A stretch of 64,000 nt of DNA from Isochrysis galbana (taxonomy: Eukaryota > Haptophyta > Isochrysidales > Isochrysidaceae), in contig CM030931.1 of NCBI GenBank assembly GCA_018136815.1, positions 4,780,148-4,844,147 of the forward strand. The letters are read 5' to 3'. The notes under the pieces are model-generated. The model was not told where the DNA came from and made no database searches. It saw only the letters and a list, made by a program, of their open reading frames with translations. Below, in pieces: positions 33,612-44,830 of the stretch. A program made the translations under genes and the position numbers. Every line of letters begins with the position of its first letter. The stretch's first letter is position 1.

Positions 33612-35272
33612 CAACCCATATGGGGCAGCCCGACGCACCCGGGGCCCAAAATGAACCCCTCGTGGGCGAAGCTATGGAACAAGCTGGATTGCAACACCAT
33701 ACATAACGTATTTACAGACTTCGGCGCAACATCGCCCTACCGTAGCGAGGATTGTGAACAATATCTTAGAAACAATGACACTTACATTCACTTCCAGGGA
33801 GAATATATCCCGAGAGACAAATTCTTGGCATCATGGAGCGCCATTGTAGATCACGCCGAGACGATGTTGACGTCACGGGCGGCCCCAACGGATGCAGAGA
33901 CCTCGGCGACGAGGCGGGAAACCAGCGAACATCGCGGCTCGGAAGAGCATACCCCGAAACTACACATAGCCCAAGACGGCAGCTACTTCGCCGAGCTCAA
34001 AGGCGAATGGTATGAAGCGGAGCTCTCGTACCTAGGTACGCCCATAATCGGCGCAAGACTCGACAAAGCCCCCGAACAGCTAGATCCCTCCCCACCGGCA
34101 AAATGGGGGGATGGCTTTAAATCAAACAAGAGATTGGAATACCCCCTAGCGGACGAGTATACCCTGGACGGAGACACCCCTCTAGACGAAATGGGAGTGG
34201 AACAACTTACACGAGCAATGCAGAAGACGGACGGAAAGCGTAGACGCCTAACGGGGCCCGAGAATTGGAAACGGCGGCTACCGACACCCGACAACACGTG
34301 GGAGCACCTAGCCACAATATATACATCCCCGATGATGACGGCGAGAGATACACACCTCCACTTCAAGCACCTAACCCACAGAAGGATAGGCACATACAAC
34401 CGGTTCGCGGATAGGGACAAAACCTGCCGCATGTGCAAAGCGTCTAACGAATCTTCCACCCACTTGGGAGAATGCCCGAGGGTAGTCAAGATTTTCGAAA
34501 CGCTCGACAAACTGGCAAGGTACACTCCCCGAAGTGGTAGAAGCAGGGAAGAGGTAATCATAGATAACCTTTTCATGCACCCCGGGGGGGAAACACCGCG
34601 ATCGCTCACCATACTCTACACTCTAGCGTGGAGATATATTTTGACAGACTTTTACAGGATACACTACGATGGCATTGAATTCTCGGAGGAATCAGTGTTG
34701 ATAAGAACGATAGATAGGTACACGACGCTAAGCAAGGCACTACTTTTTGCGAGTACAACAGACTCGGCTAGGACCGCCCAAGCAGGCATGGGCAGACAGC
34801 CGAAGAAAAGGATCGACATGAACGATGTATACCCTATATTCACACTAGGTGCAAGAGGTAAGCTAGAACCAAGTCTAGAGTTACAAGCCCTGATCACCAC
34901 GTTGGGGGTGGCATATATAACTGCCGAGAGACCCGAACCAGAACAAGACTGAGACGAGATACACCTCGACGGGACATAAATCCACCGAAACGCGATAGCG
35001 GCCAGCAAGGGCGAGAAAGAGACGAGCACGCCCGCGACCCAACAGACACACAACGACAACTAACCAATAACAGGCCTGCCCGGAACCCGCGCTCTGAACC
35101 AGGCTCATGGTAGCGCACCCGAGCCGAACCCCGGATACCGAAGACAAAGGAATGAAGGGGAGAAGGGGAGGAGGTGGAGGAAAGGGAAATTAAGGGCGGT
35201 GGTATCAGGGATGGGGAAGTACCCTAGGTTAGTAGGTGTGTAGCCCAGAATCTTCAGATGTTTTTTTTTTCT
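33612..35272 (+). mobile_element. 5'-truncated LINE retrotransposon
   Basis: Contains the C-terminal part of a LINE polyprotein followed by a ~300-bp 3' UTR ending AGAATCTTCAGATG plus a T run (35263-35271). The same 3' end is found at 5930, 16378 and 29930 (reverse) and, in part, at 30790. Coding fragments of relatives lie at 12990, 42700 and 55205. It is the best-preserved copy in the window. Confidence 0.75.
33651..34952 (+). CDS. LINE polyprotein C-terminal region
   Basis: Open frame of 433 codons, without the reverse-transcriptase core. The conserved zinc-knuckle of LINE C-termini is visible as CRMCKASNESSTHLGEC (C-x2-C-x8-H-x4-C, near 34430-34480). It is preceded by TWEHLATIYTSPMMT and followed by helices (KIFETLDKLARY, SREEVIIDNLFM). 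This region, downstream of the RT, probably binds template RNA or DNA at the target. Homologous decayed segments in the window keep the same motifs in the same order. The first ATG is a chance internal start, since the element is 5'-truncated. The intact frame suggests recent insertion. Confidence 0.65.
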   Translation: MNPSWAKLWNKLDCNTIHNVFTDFGATSPYRSEDCEQYLRNNDTYIHFQGEYIPRDKFLASWSAIVDHAETMLTSRAAPTDAETSATRRETSEHRGSEEHTPKLHIAQDGSYFAELKGEWYEAELSYLGTPIIGARLDKAPEQLDPSPPAKWGDGFKSNKRLEYPLADEYTLDGDTPLDEMGVEQLTRAMQKTDGKRRRLTGPENWKRRLPTPDNTWEHLATIYTSPMMTARDTHLHFKHLTHRRIGTYNRFADRDKTCRMCKASNESSTHLGECPRVVKIFETLDKLARYTPRSGRSREEVIIDNLFMHPGGETPRSLTILYTLAWRYILTDFYRIHYDGIEFSEESVLIRTIDRYTTLSKALLFASTTDSARTAQAGMGRQPKKRIDMNDVYPIFTLGARGKLEPSLELQALITTLGVAYITAERPEPEQD

Positions 35273-35469
35273 GAGCGCCCCGGCTGGCATTAATGGTCAT
35301 GTCTGGGGCCTAGGCTCCTTCAGACGGCGAAGGGGTAGCGTTGCGCACTCCCGGGGTTGCTGGAGTGCTGCAGCGACAAACTGCGAGGATGCTGCTGAGG
35401 CCGTAGAGGTCGCCAGTCGAGAGCCCGAAGTCAGTGGTGTAAAGAAACATCTCCTATACGGCTAGTTTA

Positions 35470-35852
35470 CGTAGTTGTGGGCCTCAGGGGGTATGCAGAG
35501 GGAAAAAGTTGACATGCGCACGCACGGCGTCTCCGCGGGGGGACCGATGCACATCGCGCCGTGCCCATGCACGGCGTGCACGATGTGATTGCAAGTCATC
35601 ACAGGTTCTCCGTGCGAAATATCTCTTAAACTGCGTGTTTATGTAGTTGTCGGCCTTAGAGGAAACGCAGAGGAAAAGCGCTGACACGGCGTCCCCCTCG
35701 GGGGAACATGCACCGCGGGGGAAAGCAGAGAAAAAAGTTGTTATGCTAGTCTTCATTTAATTTTAAAATACTGCTCTATATACAACTGTGGACATTTGAT
35801 CGCTCAATTCGACTGATGTCCCACAATTGACGGAACGACACCTGGTGGCGGT
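35470..35852 (+). repeat. Dispersed repeat family D, copy 1
   Basis: Shares with 43530-43953 the blocks ACCGATGCACATCGCGCCGT, GCACGGCGTGCAC, AAATATCTCTTAAA, GTCGGCCTTAGAGGAAACGC, ATTTAATTTTAAAATACT and the end CGCTCAATTCGACTGATG...GACGGAACGACACCT. Contains many short inverted GCACGGCG/CGCCGTGC motifs. Confidence 0.7.
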
Positions 35853-35879
35853 CCAGGCGGTCGGGCCAGGGCGTAATCC

Positions 35880-36170
35880 ACGAAGCAAACGGCGGCCGCC
35901 TCGCCAAATCCCTAGCGGCGGCTGCGAGCGAGGACAATGAGGCGGCGGAGGTAGGCACGGTGGGCCTCGGGGACCTCCGCCTCACCTTCGCAGAGAAAGC
36001 GCATGAATGGCTGGCAGTAGTACGGCGAATGCGCACCATCGCCAGTGCCATAGCGCCAGTTGTCCGGGTGGTCGGGGCGACCTATGTCGGTGTCCGGTGG
36101 CGCAGGGCGGAATGCGCAATAGGCACATCCCGTGGCGTTCGTCCACACCCCGCCCTCTGACGTGGGGCGT
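35880..36170 (-). pseudogene. Protein-like fragment between repeats
   Basis: The minus frame reads GRPDHPDNWRYGTGDGAH, YYCQPFMRFLCEGEAEVPEA, then a helix and stop. Tryptophan, Cys and Tyr content is unlike the surrounding repeats. It is bounded by family D and family A sequence and has no start; probably carried or stranded gene debris. Family unknown. Confidence 0.25.
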
Positions 36171-36174
36171 TGTG

Positions 36175-36255
36175 TGCGGGGAGGAGTGGAGAGAGGAGAG
36201 AGGGAGGGGCTCGTGCCCCCCCATTGGCGAACTAAGTATAAACTTAAACTTAGTT
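36175..36255 (+). repeat. Family A hairpin end, short copy
   Basis: GGGGAGGAGTGGAGAGAGG and CTCGTGCCCCCCCATTGGCG, followed by AACTAAGTATAAACTTAAAC and a second TTAGTTG. The right arm is duplicated by 6 bp. Confidence 0.6.
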
Positions 36256-36447
36256 GCACAGAAGGTAGAGGTGCAGCGAATGTAGGCGGAAGATTCTCCA
36301 ATGGTGCCTAGCCTACAAGGAGGAGGCATAGACATAGAAACGTAGACGACTTCTAAAACAAAAAGGTCGATTGCGGATGCGACAAATACAAATACAGTAC
36401 GAGGGGGGGGGGGAGCACAGTAACAGTAAGTTGTGACGTATAGCAGA

Positions 36448-36560
36448 GAATTAACAGCTAATGCCACAGATGGCTTTTGCGTTCTTGTACGCAGACTTTA
36501 TAGCTGAACTAACGGCTAATGTCACAGATGGCTCTTGCGCATTCTTGTGCGCACGTGCTG
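36448..36560 (+). repeat. Short tandem duplication (~62 bp)
   Basis: AACAGCTAATGCCACAGATG...TTCTTGTACGCA is followed by AACGGCTAATGTCACAGATG...TTCTTGTGCGCA. Two diverged copies; no coding. Confidence 0.55.
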
Positions 36561-36918
36561 CTGCTGTACGCAAGTACAAGTAGGTGCACGATGAAAAAGG
36601 GCATAATGTGGATGGAATACTGGTATTCATGTATTTTCATTAGCACAGCATGACGGTCTACGCTCGTCTCATGCTGTGCTCGTACTATGCATTCACAAAC
36701 CGATAGGGTTGTGGGCTTGGCTCAAGCAAGCATGCTTCCACAGGTGGTGGTGGCCCAATAGATAAATCTAGCTCTTCGCACGACACAACGTCAACAGCAT
36801 TGGGTGTTGCTTACGTGTGTACACTCACGCATACATAGCATCCCGATGCCGAGAGCGCCCTCAGCTGTGAAAGAGAGAGCGGCCGAGTAGCCACGAGGTA
36901 ACGAGCCCGTCGTCACTC

Positions 36919-38444
36919 TCACGAGCGGTAGTCCGCATTGACGTCGACGTACTCGCGGGTGAGGTCAGAGCCTAAAACCGTACAGGCTTCAGTGCCGACG
37001 CCGAGGTCAATCTCAACCTCCACGTAGCCGTCATGCACCGGGTAATGCACAGACTCCTGCTGCGCCGACCTAATGTGTGCAGAGAGGCTAGTCTCCATCT
37101 CGGGAGACAAGCTGAAGGCGCCGGCTGCAAACACCTCCTGACCGCCAATGTTCATCGTGCATTTGCTGAGATCAAGGTCAGGTGAAACCTTGCCCAAGTA
37201 AGAGCCGACAGCACCTACGATACGGCCGACGTTCGGGTCGTTGCCAGCGATTGCTGTCTTCACGAGGGGCGAGTTCACGACGGCTTTGCCCACTCCACGA
37301 GCTAGGTCAAATGTGGGTGAACCCTTGACGGCGATCCGCATCACGTGCGCCGTGCCTTCGCCATTGCGTGTAATATCGGCGGCCAAGTCCGCGCAAACTG
37401 CTCGAAGCCCAGCGGCAAACTCTTTGAGAGCGGCATCTCCTGAAGGAAGCGGCTTCATCTAAAATGATACGACACAAGAATTGAACAGTCAGATCACCGC
37501 AGCGTAGCTAGAGGAGATTCCCATCACGCAAATGCCGCAGCCACTCTACCTCCGGTGGATACGCCCGCCATTGCCCTGCGCACCTGGGACGAGAGCACCA
37601 CCACGGTATCGGACGTGGATTGATCTCCATCGATGGACATGCAGTTGAATGTCTCGTCTGCCGAGCTTGAGAGCATCTTTTGTAGTTCGGCTTTAGGCAC
37701 ATCAATGTCCGTGAGAATGAAGCACAACATCGTGGCCATATTGGGTTCAATCATGCCGGCACCCTTGGCAATGCCAACGATGGTCCCCCCGCACACTTCA
37801 GCACGGCGCAGCTTCGGGTAGCGATCGGTCGTCATGATGGCTCGAGCGGCGGGCAGCATGGTGTCACGTTGTAGGGCCGCCAAGGCAGATGGAATGGCCA
37901 TGGTCATGGGTCCCACAGGTAGACTCCAGCCAATCACCCCGGTGGATGCAGGGATGACAGACTTGCCCCCGCCGGGGAGCTCGAGGGCAGCTGCCACTGC
38001 CTCACAGAGTGACTCCGAGTCTGCGACACCGTCGCGGCCAGAGCAGACGTTCGAGATCTTGTTGTTGATGATCATTGCCTGTAGCGGTGCACCAGCCTCG
38101 ATCCGCTCGCGGCCGATCTTGATGGGCGCTCCGCAGAAGGAGTTGCGCGTAAGCACGGCGGCCCAGCTGTAGGAGGGCTTATCGGTGACAATCACTGTGA
38201 TGTTCATCTTGGCCTTTGTACCCACGGCCGCCTCGACGGGAGAGAACTCGAAGCCAGTGGTGCCAACACGGAAGCCTTCGGGGAGCCCTGCCTTGCCACT
38301 GAGTGCCGCGTGGTACTCCTCCTCGGAGGTATATCCCTGGTTGACAACGGGCCCGGCGCGGCGCGCGCCGTGCAGCTTGGTCGTGCCGAGCGGGCTCGCG
38401 CCGAGGAGCATGGCCGCCAGCGCGACGTGGGGCACGAAGAGCAT
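36919..38444 (-). CDS. argJ: ArgJ: glutamate N-acetyltransferase / ornithine acetyltransferase
   Basis: Catalyses transfer of acetyl from N-acetylornithine to glutamate (and, in bifunctional forms, acetyl-CoA-dependent acetylation of glutamate) in the cyclic arginine pathway. Exons are 38444-37584 and 37458-36919, joined in phase 0 (CAG|GTGCGC...TTTTAG), giving 466 aa. The self-cleavage site is PNMATMLCF, whose Thr becomes the nucleophile of the beta subunit. The preceding GIAKGAGMIEPN, and STGVIGWSLP with the substrate-binding NCMSIDGDQSTSDTV, are intact. C-terminal blocks GEGTAHVMRI, AIAGNDPNVGRI and REYVDVNADYRS are typical. The first ~35 residues are hydrophobic/basic and look like an organelle-targeting leader. 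In-frame upstream codons to 38654 are low complexity. No lesions are seen. Confidence 0.92.
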
Positions 38445-38499
38445 GCTCGCGAGCGGCCGAAGACGGCCTCGCCCGTTTGTTCCTTCTCGCCTGCAGTCT

Positions 38500-39918
38500 C
38501 TTCTCTCTCTCTCTCTCTCTCGCTTGCTCGCTCCCAAAGGACACTCGAGTACGTAGTCTTCTCTAGAGGGTATCCGCTTGATAGATAAGTGTGTCCGGAG
38601 GAGGCGCGACGCCGCGCACCACCGGGGAGGAAGCGAGCCCCCCCGCGAGTACAAGCTCGCGCACTCACTCTCAAGGCAGTTCTAAGGGTAAGAGTGTACG
38701 AGTCATGGTTTGATCGTAAAGGTTTTGCCAGCAGAGACAACGTCGGCACGCACGGCGACTCCACGGTCCTCGGTCCACGGGGAGGGGGTGACTCTCAACA
38801 CCGACGCGATTGCGATTGCTGAGCTGTTTTGCTGTGGTGAGTCGCCATTGCAAAAGTGAATTCGTAAAAACACCTCTCAATAGAGGGCGCCTCAACGGAT
38901 CGCGCGCGATAAAAAGAGAGTCTGCTTTGCAAATGCCAAGGCCGAGCCGAGCCGACGAGCGGCTGTGAGGCCGTAAATGTAAATAAAGCGCGCGAGAGCT
39001 GCGGGCCTCCAAGTTGGCCCTGACCCTGGTGCCAGCCTGGTGCGGGTGCTAGCCATAGCCATGGAGGAGGAGTAGGACAGCAGGACGCCATGAGGCGCAA
39101 GAGGGCGCGCCAGACGTCCACTTCGGCCAGCGCGCCCAAACCCATACTGCTGCGAATTCTGGGAAGCTCGCTTTCCTGCCGCCGAGCCGATGGCATAACG
39201 AGTGACCGGTCTACTTTCGGAGATAGTACTAGAAGACCAGCAGCTATCAGGGTCACGTCACCTGAGTACTCGAGTATCCCTTGAGTGGAGTAGGAGTACG
39301 TTAGAGTACTCGAGTCTCTCTACTCGAACACCAATATGACACAGAGTCTAAGTAGAGGATGATAACTATGGCTGGGGGCGCGGGGGGGGGGGTGGGGGGG
39401 GGAAGCAGGAGAAGCTGGGTGGGGGGCGAGGGGCGAGGCGGGAGAGCTGGAGCTGGGAGGGAGAGGAAAGTGGGGAGAGGAGAGCGGGGGGGGGGGGGGG
39501 GGGGGGTCTCCTTTCTCTGCGCTCTGGGTGCTGAGGAAGGGGGGGGGGGCCGCGACGCGCTGCTGGCAGAGGGGGGTTGGGCGAAGGAGAAGGGTAGGGG
39601 GGGACGGGGCGGGGGAGGCGGGAAGCCGTCCTGCCTGCAGCCCGCGCGACGCGATGCCGGAGACGGAGGAGACGAAGCGTGGATGCATCACAATGCTGGC
39701 AAGGGAGGCAGAGGCGCGTACACGCACACACACACACACACACGCCCCACGCCTTCCGCCATGCGGCGCAATGCTGCTCTGCAGCGTGGCCGACTCTCTC
39801 TCTCTTCTCCCTCCCCTCCCTGCCTCGCTCGCTGCTTGCCGTCTTGCCCACGTTTGCACACTATGCCCCCACTTCCCACGCCTGTCTTCCATCTCTATCT
39901 TCCTCCCTTCCGCTGCAG
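38500..39918. other. Low-complexity intergenic region
   Basis: Holds a (CT)n run at 38505-38522, long G runs at 39384-39500 and 39539-39550 and an (AC)n run at 39720-39743. It lies between two divergently placed genes (ArgJ minus, BET plus), so it should contain both promoters. A candidate first exon of the BET gene (39679-39717, ATG to CGC|GTACAC, phase 0) is in it but is weakly supported. Confidence 0.35.
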
Positions 39919-42009
39919 GAGCTCAACGTCGAGCTCGCAAAGGCTGCACTGGCTGGCGGCGACACTTACATGTTTGTGCCGGTCTACGCGCCCAGCATGG
40001 TCAAGTCGTCTTTCCGTGGCGCCAAGTGTCCCTCGGTACACTCAATTTGCCTTGCCCGTCATCACCCATCGGAGCCGTGCGTCTTCTCGCACTAGTGGAT
40101 TGCTCCGTGCAACCTCTGACCACTAGTCATCCTACCCATAAACAGCTGACGACGAATAGTGAGGGTGGCGCTCCCACACGTCTTCCTGGAATTACCAGTG
40201 GAGTGTCGCGACGGAGAGAGAGCGGCGCCCCGCGTGAACGGAAGCGTCCAGCAGCAGCAGTGCATGCAAAGGATGCGGCAGAATCCTCGGATCAGGTAGA
40301 GAGCTACCTATGGAGGCCCGTCCTTCCTGTGCAGTTCTTCAGCTTGGAATGTGCACTGCCAGGTCTCACTCTTGCGGACTCACTCTCCGTCATGTTGTCC
40401 GAATATTGCAGCCGGCGGCAGGGTCTTCTGCGAACGTGCAGCGGATAAAGAGGCAAAAGGTGCCTCAGGCTCCGCGTCCATCGGTTGGGGGCAATGGCTT
40501 GCAAGGCAGCAAAATGAAGCCGGTGCTGAAGATACTCAACGAGCTGATTCGCCATCCTTTCGCGAAGCCCTTCGCACTTCCGGTGGACCCAAGTCTATAT
40601 CCAGATTACTACACGAAGGTGAGCACATTTCTTCGTTCTCACGGCATCCTCCACGTTTCTACATCGTCTCCTCCACTGAGTTGCTGCCGCATGGCGACTG
40701 ATTAGGTGACCCATCCAATCGATTTGGGGACAATCAAGAAGCAGCTGGAGTCAGGGTCATACAGAGACGTGGAGCAAGTCAAGACTGACATCGCACGCGT
40801 TTGGGAGAATTGCGCTATTTACAATCCGAAGGGATCGGCAATCATCAATATGGCAAACACTCTTGCGCAAGTCTTTGATGAGAAGATCAGTGCACTTCCC
40901 GACGAGTCGGTGCGTGCTACGGGGAGCATCTTGCACCTGCTGCATCTTGTGTGTCCTGAGCTCGCTGGCTTACGCACGCTTGCAATGCTTCTTCTCAGGC
41001 GGTGCGTGAGCAAGATGCTGCCAAGAAGCTTGAGCGCCAGCAAAAGCTGATGCAACGGGAAATGCAAAAGCAGCTGGAGGACATGAAAGCAATGTTCGAG
41101 AAGCAAAAGCAAGAGATGATCTTGCAGCACCAGCAGCAGTTATACGGCATGGCTGCCGCACCTGCATGCGGAGGCGGTCGAGGTGGGCGAGGAGGTGGTT
41201 CAAGCAAGCGACGCGCTGGGAACGCAAACGCGCCTGCCGCCGGGCCCGCGGAGCCTCCCATCGACGACTCTCGGGACATGACGTTTGAGGAGAAGTCGCA
41301 ACTCTCGGCGGGCATCAATAAGCTTAGGTCAGACAATCTAGTGAAGGTGGTCTCAATCATACGCACCAACATGCCTTCGCTCAGCGATGCAGATGGGGAG
41401 ATCGAGGTGGACATCAATGCCCTCGATCGCAAGACTTTATGGGAGCTCCACCGCTACGTCAACGCCTGCCTCAACAAGAACAAGTCGAAGAATAAGAAAG
41501 CGCCTGCGCAGACAACAGCGAGTCGAACCCTTCAGGCGCAACAGGCCCAGGCGCTCTCCGAGCAAAGGATCGCGCAATTGCAGCAGTCCCTTGCCGCTTC
41601 CTCAGGCAGTAACGGCGCTTCTTCCTTTGGAAATCAAAACGGCGACGAGTTTGGGCATGAGGGGTCAGCATCGTACTCCGACTCCGAGGGGGATCTGACC
41701 ATGGGCGCCTCGGGCGTGGGCGGGGGTGGCTATTATGATGGATTCGCCCAATCCAAAGCACAGAGCGACCGAGATCGGCAACAAGCGGAGCGGAAGCGCC
41801 AAGATGCACAGCGTCAAGCGGTCGAACGTCGACGCAAGAAAGAAGATCAAGAAAAAGCACGCATCGAACGTGAGCGTGCTGCTGCACGTGCTGCAAACGA
41901 GGCAGGGAGTGGCGGGATAGACATGTTGGGCCAGAGCAGTGCCATGGCCTCGTTTGAAGATGGCACTGACACCTTTGATTTTCCACTTGATGAATATGGC
42001 GACGGCTGA
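39919..42009 (+). CDS. BET-family bromodomain protein (bromodomain + NET)
   Basis: Binds acetylated histone tails and recruits transcription machinery. Five phase-0 exons: 39919-40035, 40146-40295, 40412-40618, 40706-40909, 40999-42009. One bromodomain spans exons 3-4: KPVLKILNELIRHPFAKPF, then DYYTK-VTHPIDLGTIKKQL, and the acetyl-lysine Asn in CAIYNPKGS. Next is a Lys/Gln-rich coiled segment and the NET/ET domain: MTFEEKSQLSAGINKL, VKVVSIIRTNMPSL, EIEVDINALDRKTLWELHRY. The tail is a charged coiled coil (RQQAERKRQDAQRQ) and an acidic end. A single bromodomain with NET matches plant GTE and protist BET proteins rather than two-bromodomain animal BRD2/4. A first exon upstream is required and not firmly located. 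The family call is secure. Confidence 0.9.
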
Positions 42010-42639
42010 ATTCTCGCACGTCCTTGTTGAATGGCTGTGGTTTTCTAGTGAACAAAGCGTACCCGTTCGGAGTTTCCCCTGCCGGACAAGCTAGCGAGTA
42101 TGCATTTGCTCTCGGGGCATTCTTGGACTCATAAAGAGGGGCCGCAGCCCTTGATAGCCATGTGGAGCCAAGAATAAGTAGGTGCCCACACGCAACATGG
42201 GCTGGTGCACGCAGTACGCCTTGCTATCCACTTTCTGCCATATCGTGCTTGATTATAGCGTTGAGCACTCGTTCACATTCACTTCAGAATGCGATCGAAC
42301 CAGCACGTCGATTACGGCAGTCACGACCCGATCTACCTACTTCAACACTTTGCGATGTGTTGGCAGGCACGGGCTGGAGCTGGAGTTCTGCTATGGACTT
42401 CTTGTCTCCGAACTTTTTCCTTTTCAGTAACCCCCCAAAAATCTGAAGGTTCTGAGTACGTGGGGCCCATCGCACTCACCGTGCTGACTCACACCATCGA
42501 CTATTGCTGTCGGAGCGAAGCTCGTTTCCTCTTTGGGAACGAGCCGTGAAGGCGTACCGGCGGCTAGCGCGGCACACGATTTATCCGGGGAGCCCGGAAC
42601 AGGCTTATCGGGAGAACGGGGAAGCAACCAATAACAGGC

Positions 42640-42975
42640 ATTTGGAATGGACGGGAAAGGGGCACAAAATAACGTGATGGAGGGCGCGAGAAAGGGGAAT
42701 GGCGCACGATTAAATTATTCAACGGTGGACGGAGCTACCCCTTCACGATAGGGAGCGGGATGCCTCAGGGATGCCCCCTATCACCACTCACCTTTCTTCT
42801 CACAACCGAAGCGCTAACCCGAGCCATAAAGGGTGGCTCCGACATAAAGGGGATAGACCTCAACGGTAGGGCGATCAAACGGGGCGGCTTTTTAAGTACT
42901 AAAACCTTTTTAATATTCTTACCGCACTCGCGGCGAATGGAACCACACTACCTACAACATACATGTAGCATGTAG
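42640..42975 (+). mobile_element. LINE reverse-transcriptase fragment
   Basis: Reads YPFTIGSGMPQGCPLSPLTF followed by TEALTRAIKGG and IKGIDLNGRAIKRGG. This is the RT motif (QGCPLSP) upstream of the FADD box. The expected FADD position is corrupted. Short, 5'- and 3'-truncated, no longer coding. Confidence 0.7.
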
Positions 42976-43004
42976 CACGTAGCGTACTTTCTTTCTACGC
43001 CCCC

Positions 43005-43215
43005 ACTCCCCCGGCCCTTCTTCCCCCCGCTATCAGGCGACTCCCACCGTGCACTACTAGCTAGGGGGATTGGGGTGAAGGCGGCTTAGATCTTAGATAT
43101 GGTCCGGTGGCCCGCCCGCCCCCCCGGTGATCCGTTCCCCCCTTCCTCCTCTGCCTACCGGGCTGGCGCTGGCGGCGGACTCTTTCTTTCTCGACTTATC
43201 CTGTAAACGGGCGCA
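43005..43215 (-). repeat. Dispersed repeat family C, reverse copy
   Basis: Reverse complement of 23450-23660: GCCATCAGGCGACTCCC-like, GTGCACTACTAGCTAGGGGG, TTAGATATGGTCCGG, CCCCCCGGTGATC, TACCGGGCTGGCG. Followed by G-runs at 43336-43370. Confidence 0.6.
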
Positions 43216-43529
43216 AGCAAGACTTGTATGGAATACGACACGAGGGCGAGGAGAGAGCTGGAGGGTGAGCGAGGAGGGAGGAGGGAGGCAGGCAGTAGGA
43301 GCCTTCTCTCTCTGGTAGGTCGGTGAGAGGGAGAGGAGGGGGGGGGAGGGGGGAGGGGGGAGGGGGGCGAGACCCAAAGACCAGACCAGTTGTTTACGTT
43401 AGTGTTATCATCGTATACTGTAATACTCCCCCGGTCCCAGGGGGGTGCCCCCAGGTTCCCGACCGCCCTCCGCGCCTAGAGTTCCCCCGCGGAAAGAGTG
43501 AACGCACGGCGTGCACCTTCTTGGAAGTT

Positions 43530-43953
43530 GCTATGCGCACGCACGGCGCCCCCGCGGGGGGGACCGATGCACATCGCGCCGTGCCCATGCACGGCGTGCA
43601 CAATGTGCAATGTGATTGCAAGTCATCACACGTGCTTCCATGAGAAATATCTCTTAAATTGCACATTTACGTAGTTGTCGGCCTTAGAGGAAACGCAGGG
43701 GGAAAACATTGGCATGCGCACGCACAGCGTCTCCGCGAGGGAACCGCATGCGCGGCGTGCATTGGTGCAAGCAAGTCATCAAACGTACCCCGCGAGAAAT
43801 ATCTCTTAGGGGAAAAGCAGAGAAAAAAGTTGTTATGCCCACGCACGGCGCCCTCTAGTCTTTCATTTAATTTTAAAATACTCATGTATACATAACAATG
43901 GACATTTGATCGCTCAATTCGACTGATGCCCCACAATTGACGGAACGACACCT
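43530..43953 (+). repeat. Dispersed repeat family D, copy 2
   Basis: Matches 35500-35852 with an internal duplication of the GCGCACGCAC / ATCTCTTA module (three occurrences here). Ends at the same GACGGAACGACACCT and abuts a family C copy. Confidence 0.7.
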
Positions 43954-43954
43954 A

Positions 43955-44310
43955 GGCCGCAGGAGAGGGGAGAGAGCGCGCAGAGAAGGGTGAAGGGGGT
44001 GGGCCCGAGCGAAAATAGGCAAGCGCCCCGCGCCTGTTTACTGTGCTTACAGGGTAAGTCGGGACTGCGTCCGCCGCCTTCCCAGTTCCCGGGACATAGG
44101 AGGAAGGGAAGAAAAGATCACCGGGGGGGGGGGGGGGGGAAGGGGGGCGCCGGACCATATCTAAGCCCTTCACCCCTATCCCCCTAGTAGTGTACGGGGG
44201 GAGTCGCCTGATGGCGGGGGGGGGGGAAGGAAGAGCCGGGGGAGCGGGGGCGTAGAAAGTGTCCTGCGTTAAAGTAGTGGGTCCATGCGCCGCAAGTGCG
44301 GTAAGAATAT
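43955..44310 (+). repeat. Dispersed repeat family C, copy 3
   Basis: Aligns with 23375-23723: GGAGAGGGGAGAGAGCGCG, CCTGTTTA, GTCGGGACTG, ATCACCGGGGGGG, CATATCTAAGCCC, TAGTAGTGTACGGGGGGAGT, then GTCCATGCGCCG and TGCGGTAAGAATATTA. Confidence 0.65.
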
Positions 44311-44830
44311 TATAAGGTTTTATTTAGTTGTATGTCCCTGCGTGCAGCGAGAAAGCGCGAGCATGGCTTGCGCACAAAAATGGAACATGGCGCACATGAC
44401 ACATGATGTGGCACATGGCATACTTACGCATATATATGCACACATCGCACATCGCACCGACGTCGTCACACGCCACTCCTCAATGATTTGGCACACCGAT
44501 CGCAACGACGCAGCAAGTTGGTCTTTTCTTGAGCATGAGTGGTGCATGCTCCACGCTGCGCGCGCGGAGCACAGAGGGACGAGAGACGAGCGTAGAGTTG
44601 CACAAAAATACAGTATTACATAACGGCTTTCAAAGCGTTTCTTCCCGACGAGAAAGCCGCCCGTCCTAGAACTATAGCAGGACGTGTTCGGCATGCCAGA
44701 AGAATGTTTACTAAATCCGAGCGAACCAGACCGTCAATCTTTTGCCTTCCTTGAACGGCCAAACGAGAGTGTACGTGCTCTTGACATTCTAGACGCGGCC
44801 CCTGTTGGACTCGAAAGGACCTCGGCAGCT

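Noticed and set aside
39320-39892. Pro/Ser-rich ORFs on both strands upstream of the BET gene
   Set aside because: G/C homopolymer region; no domain and no splice link to the BET exons in the right phase.
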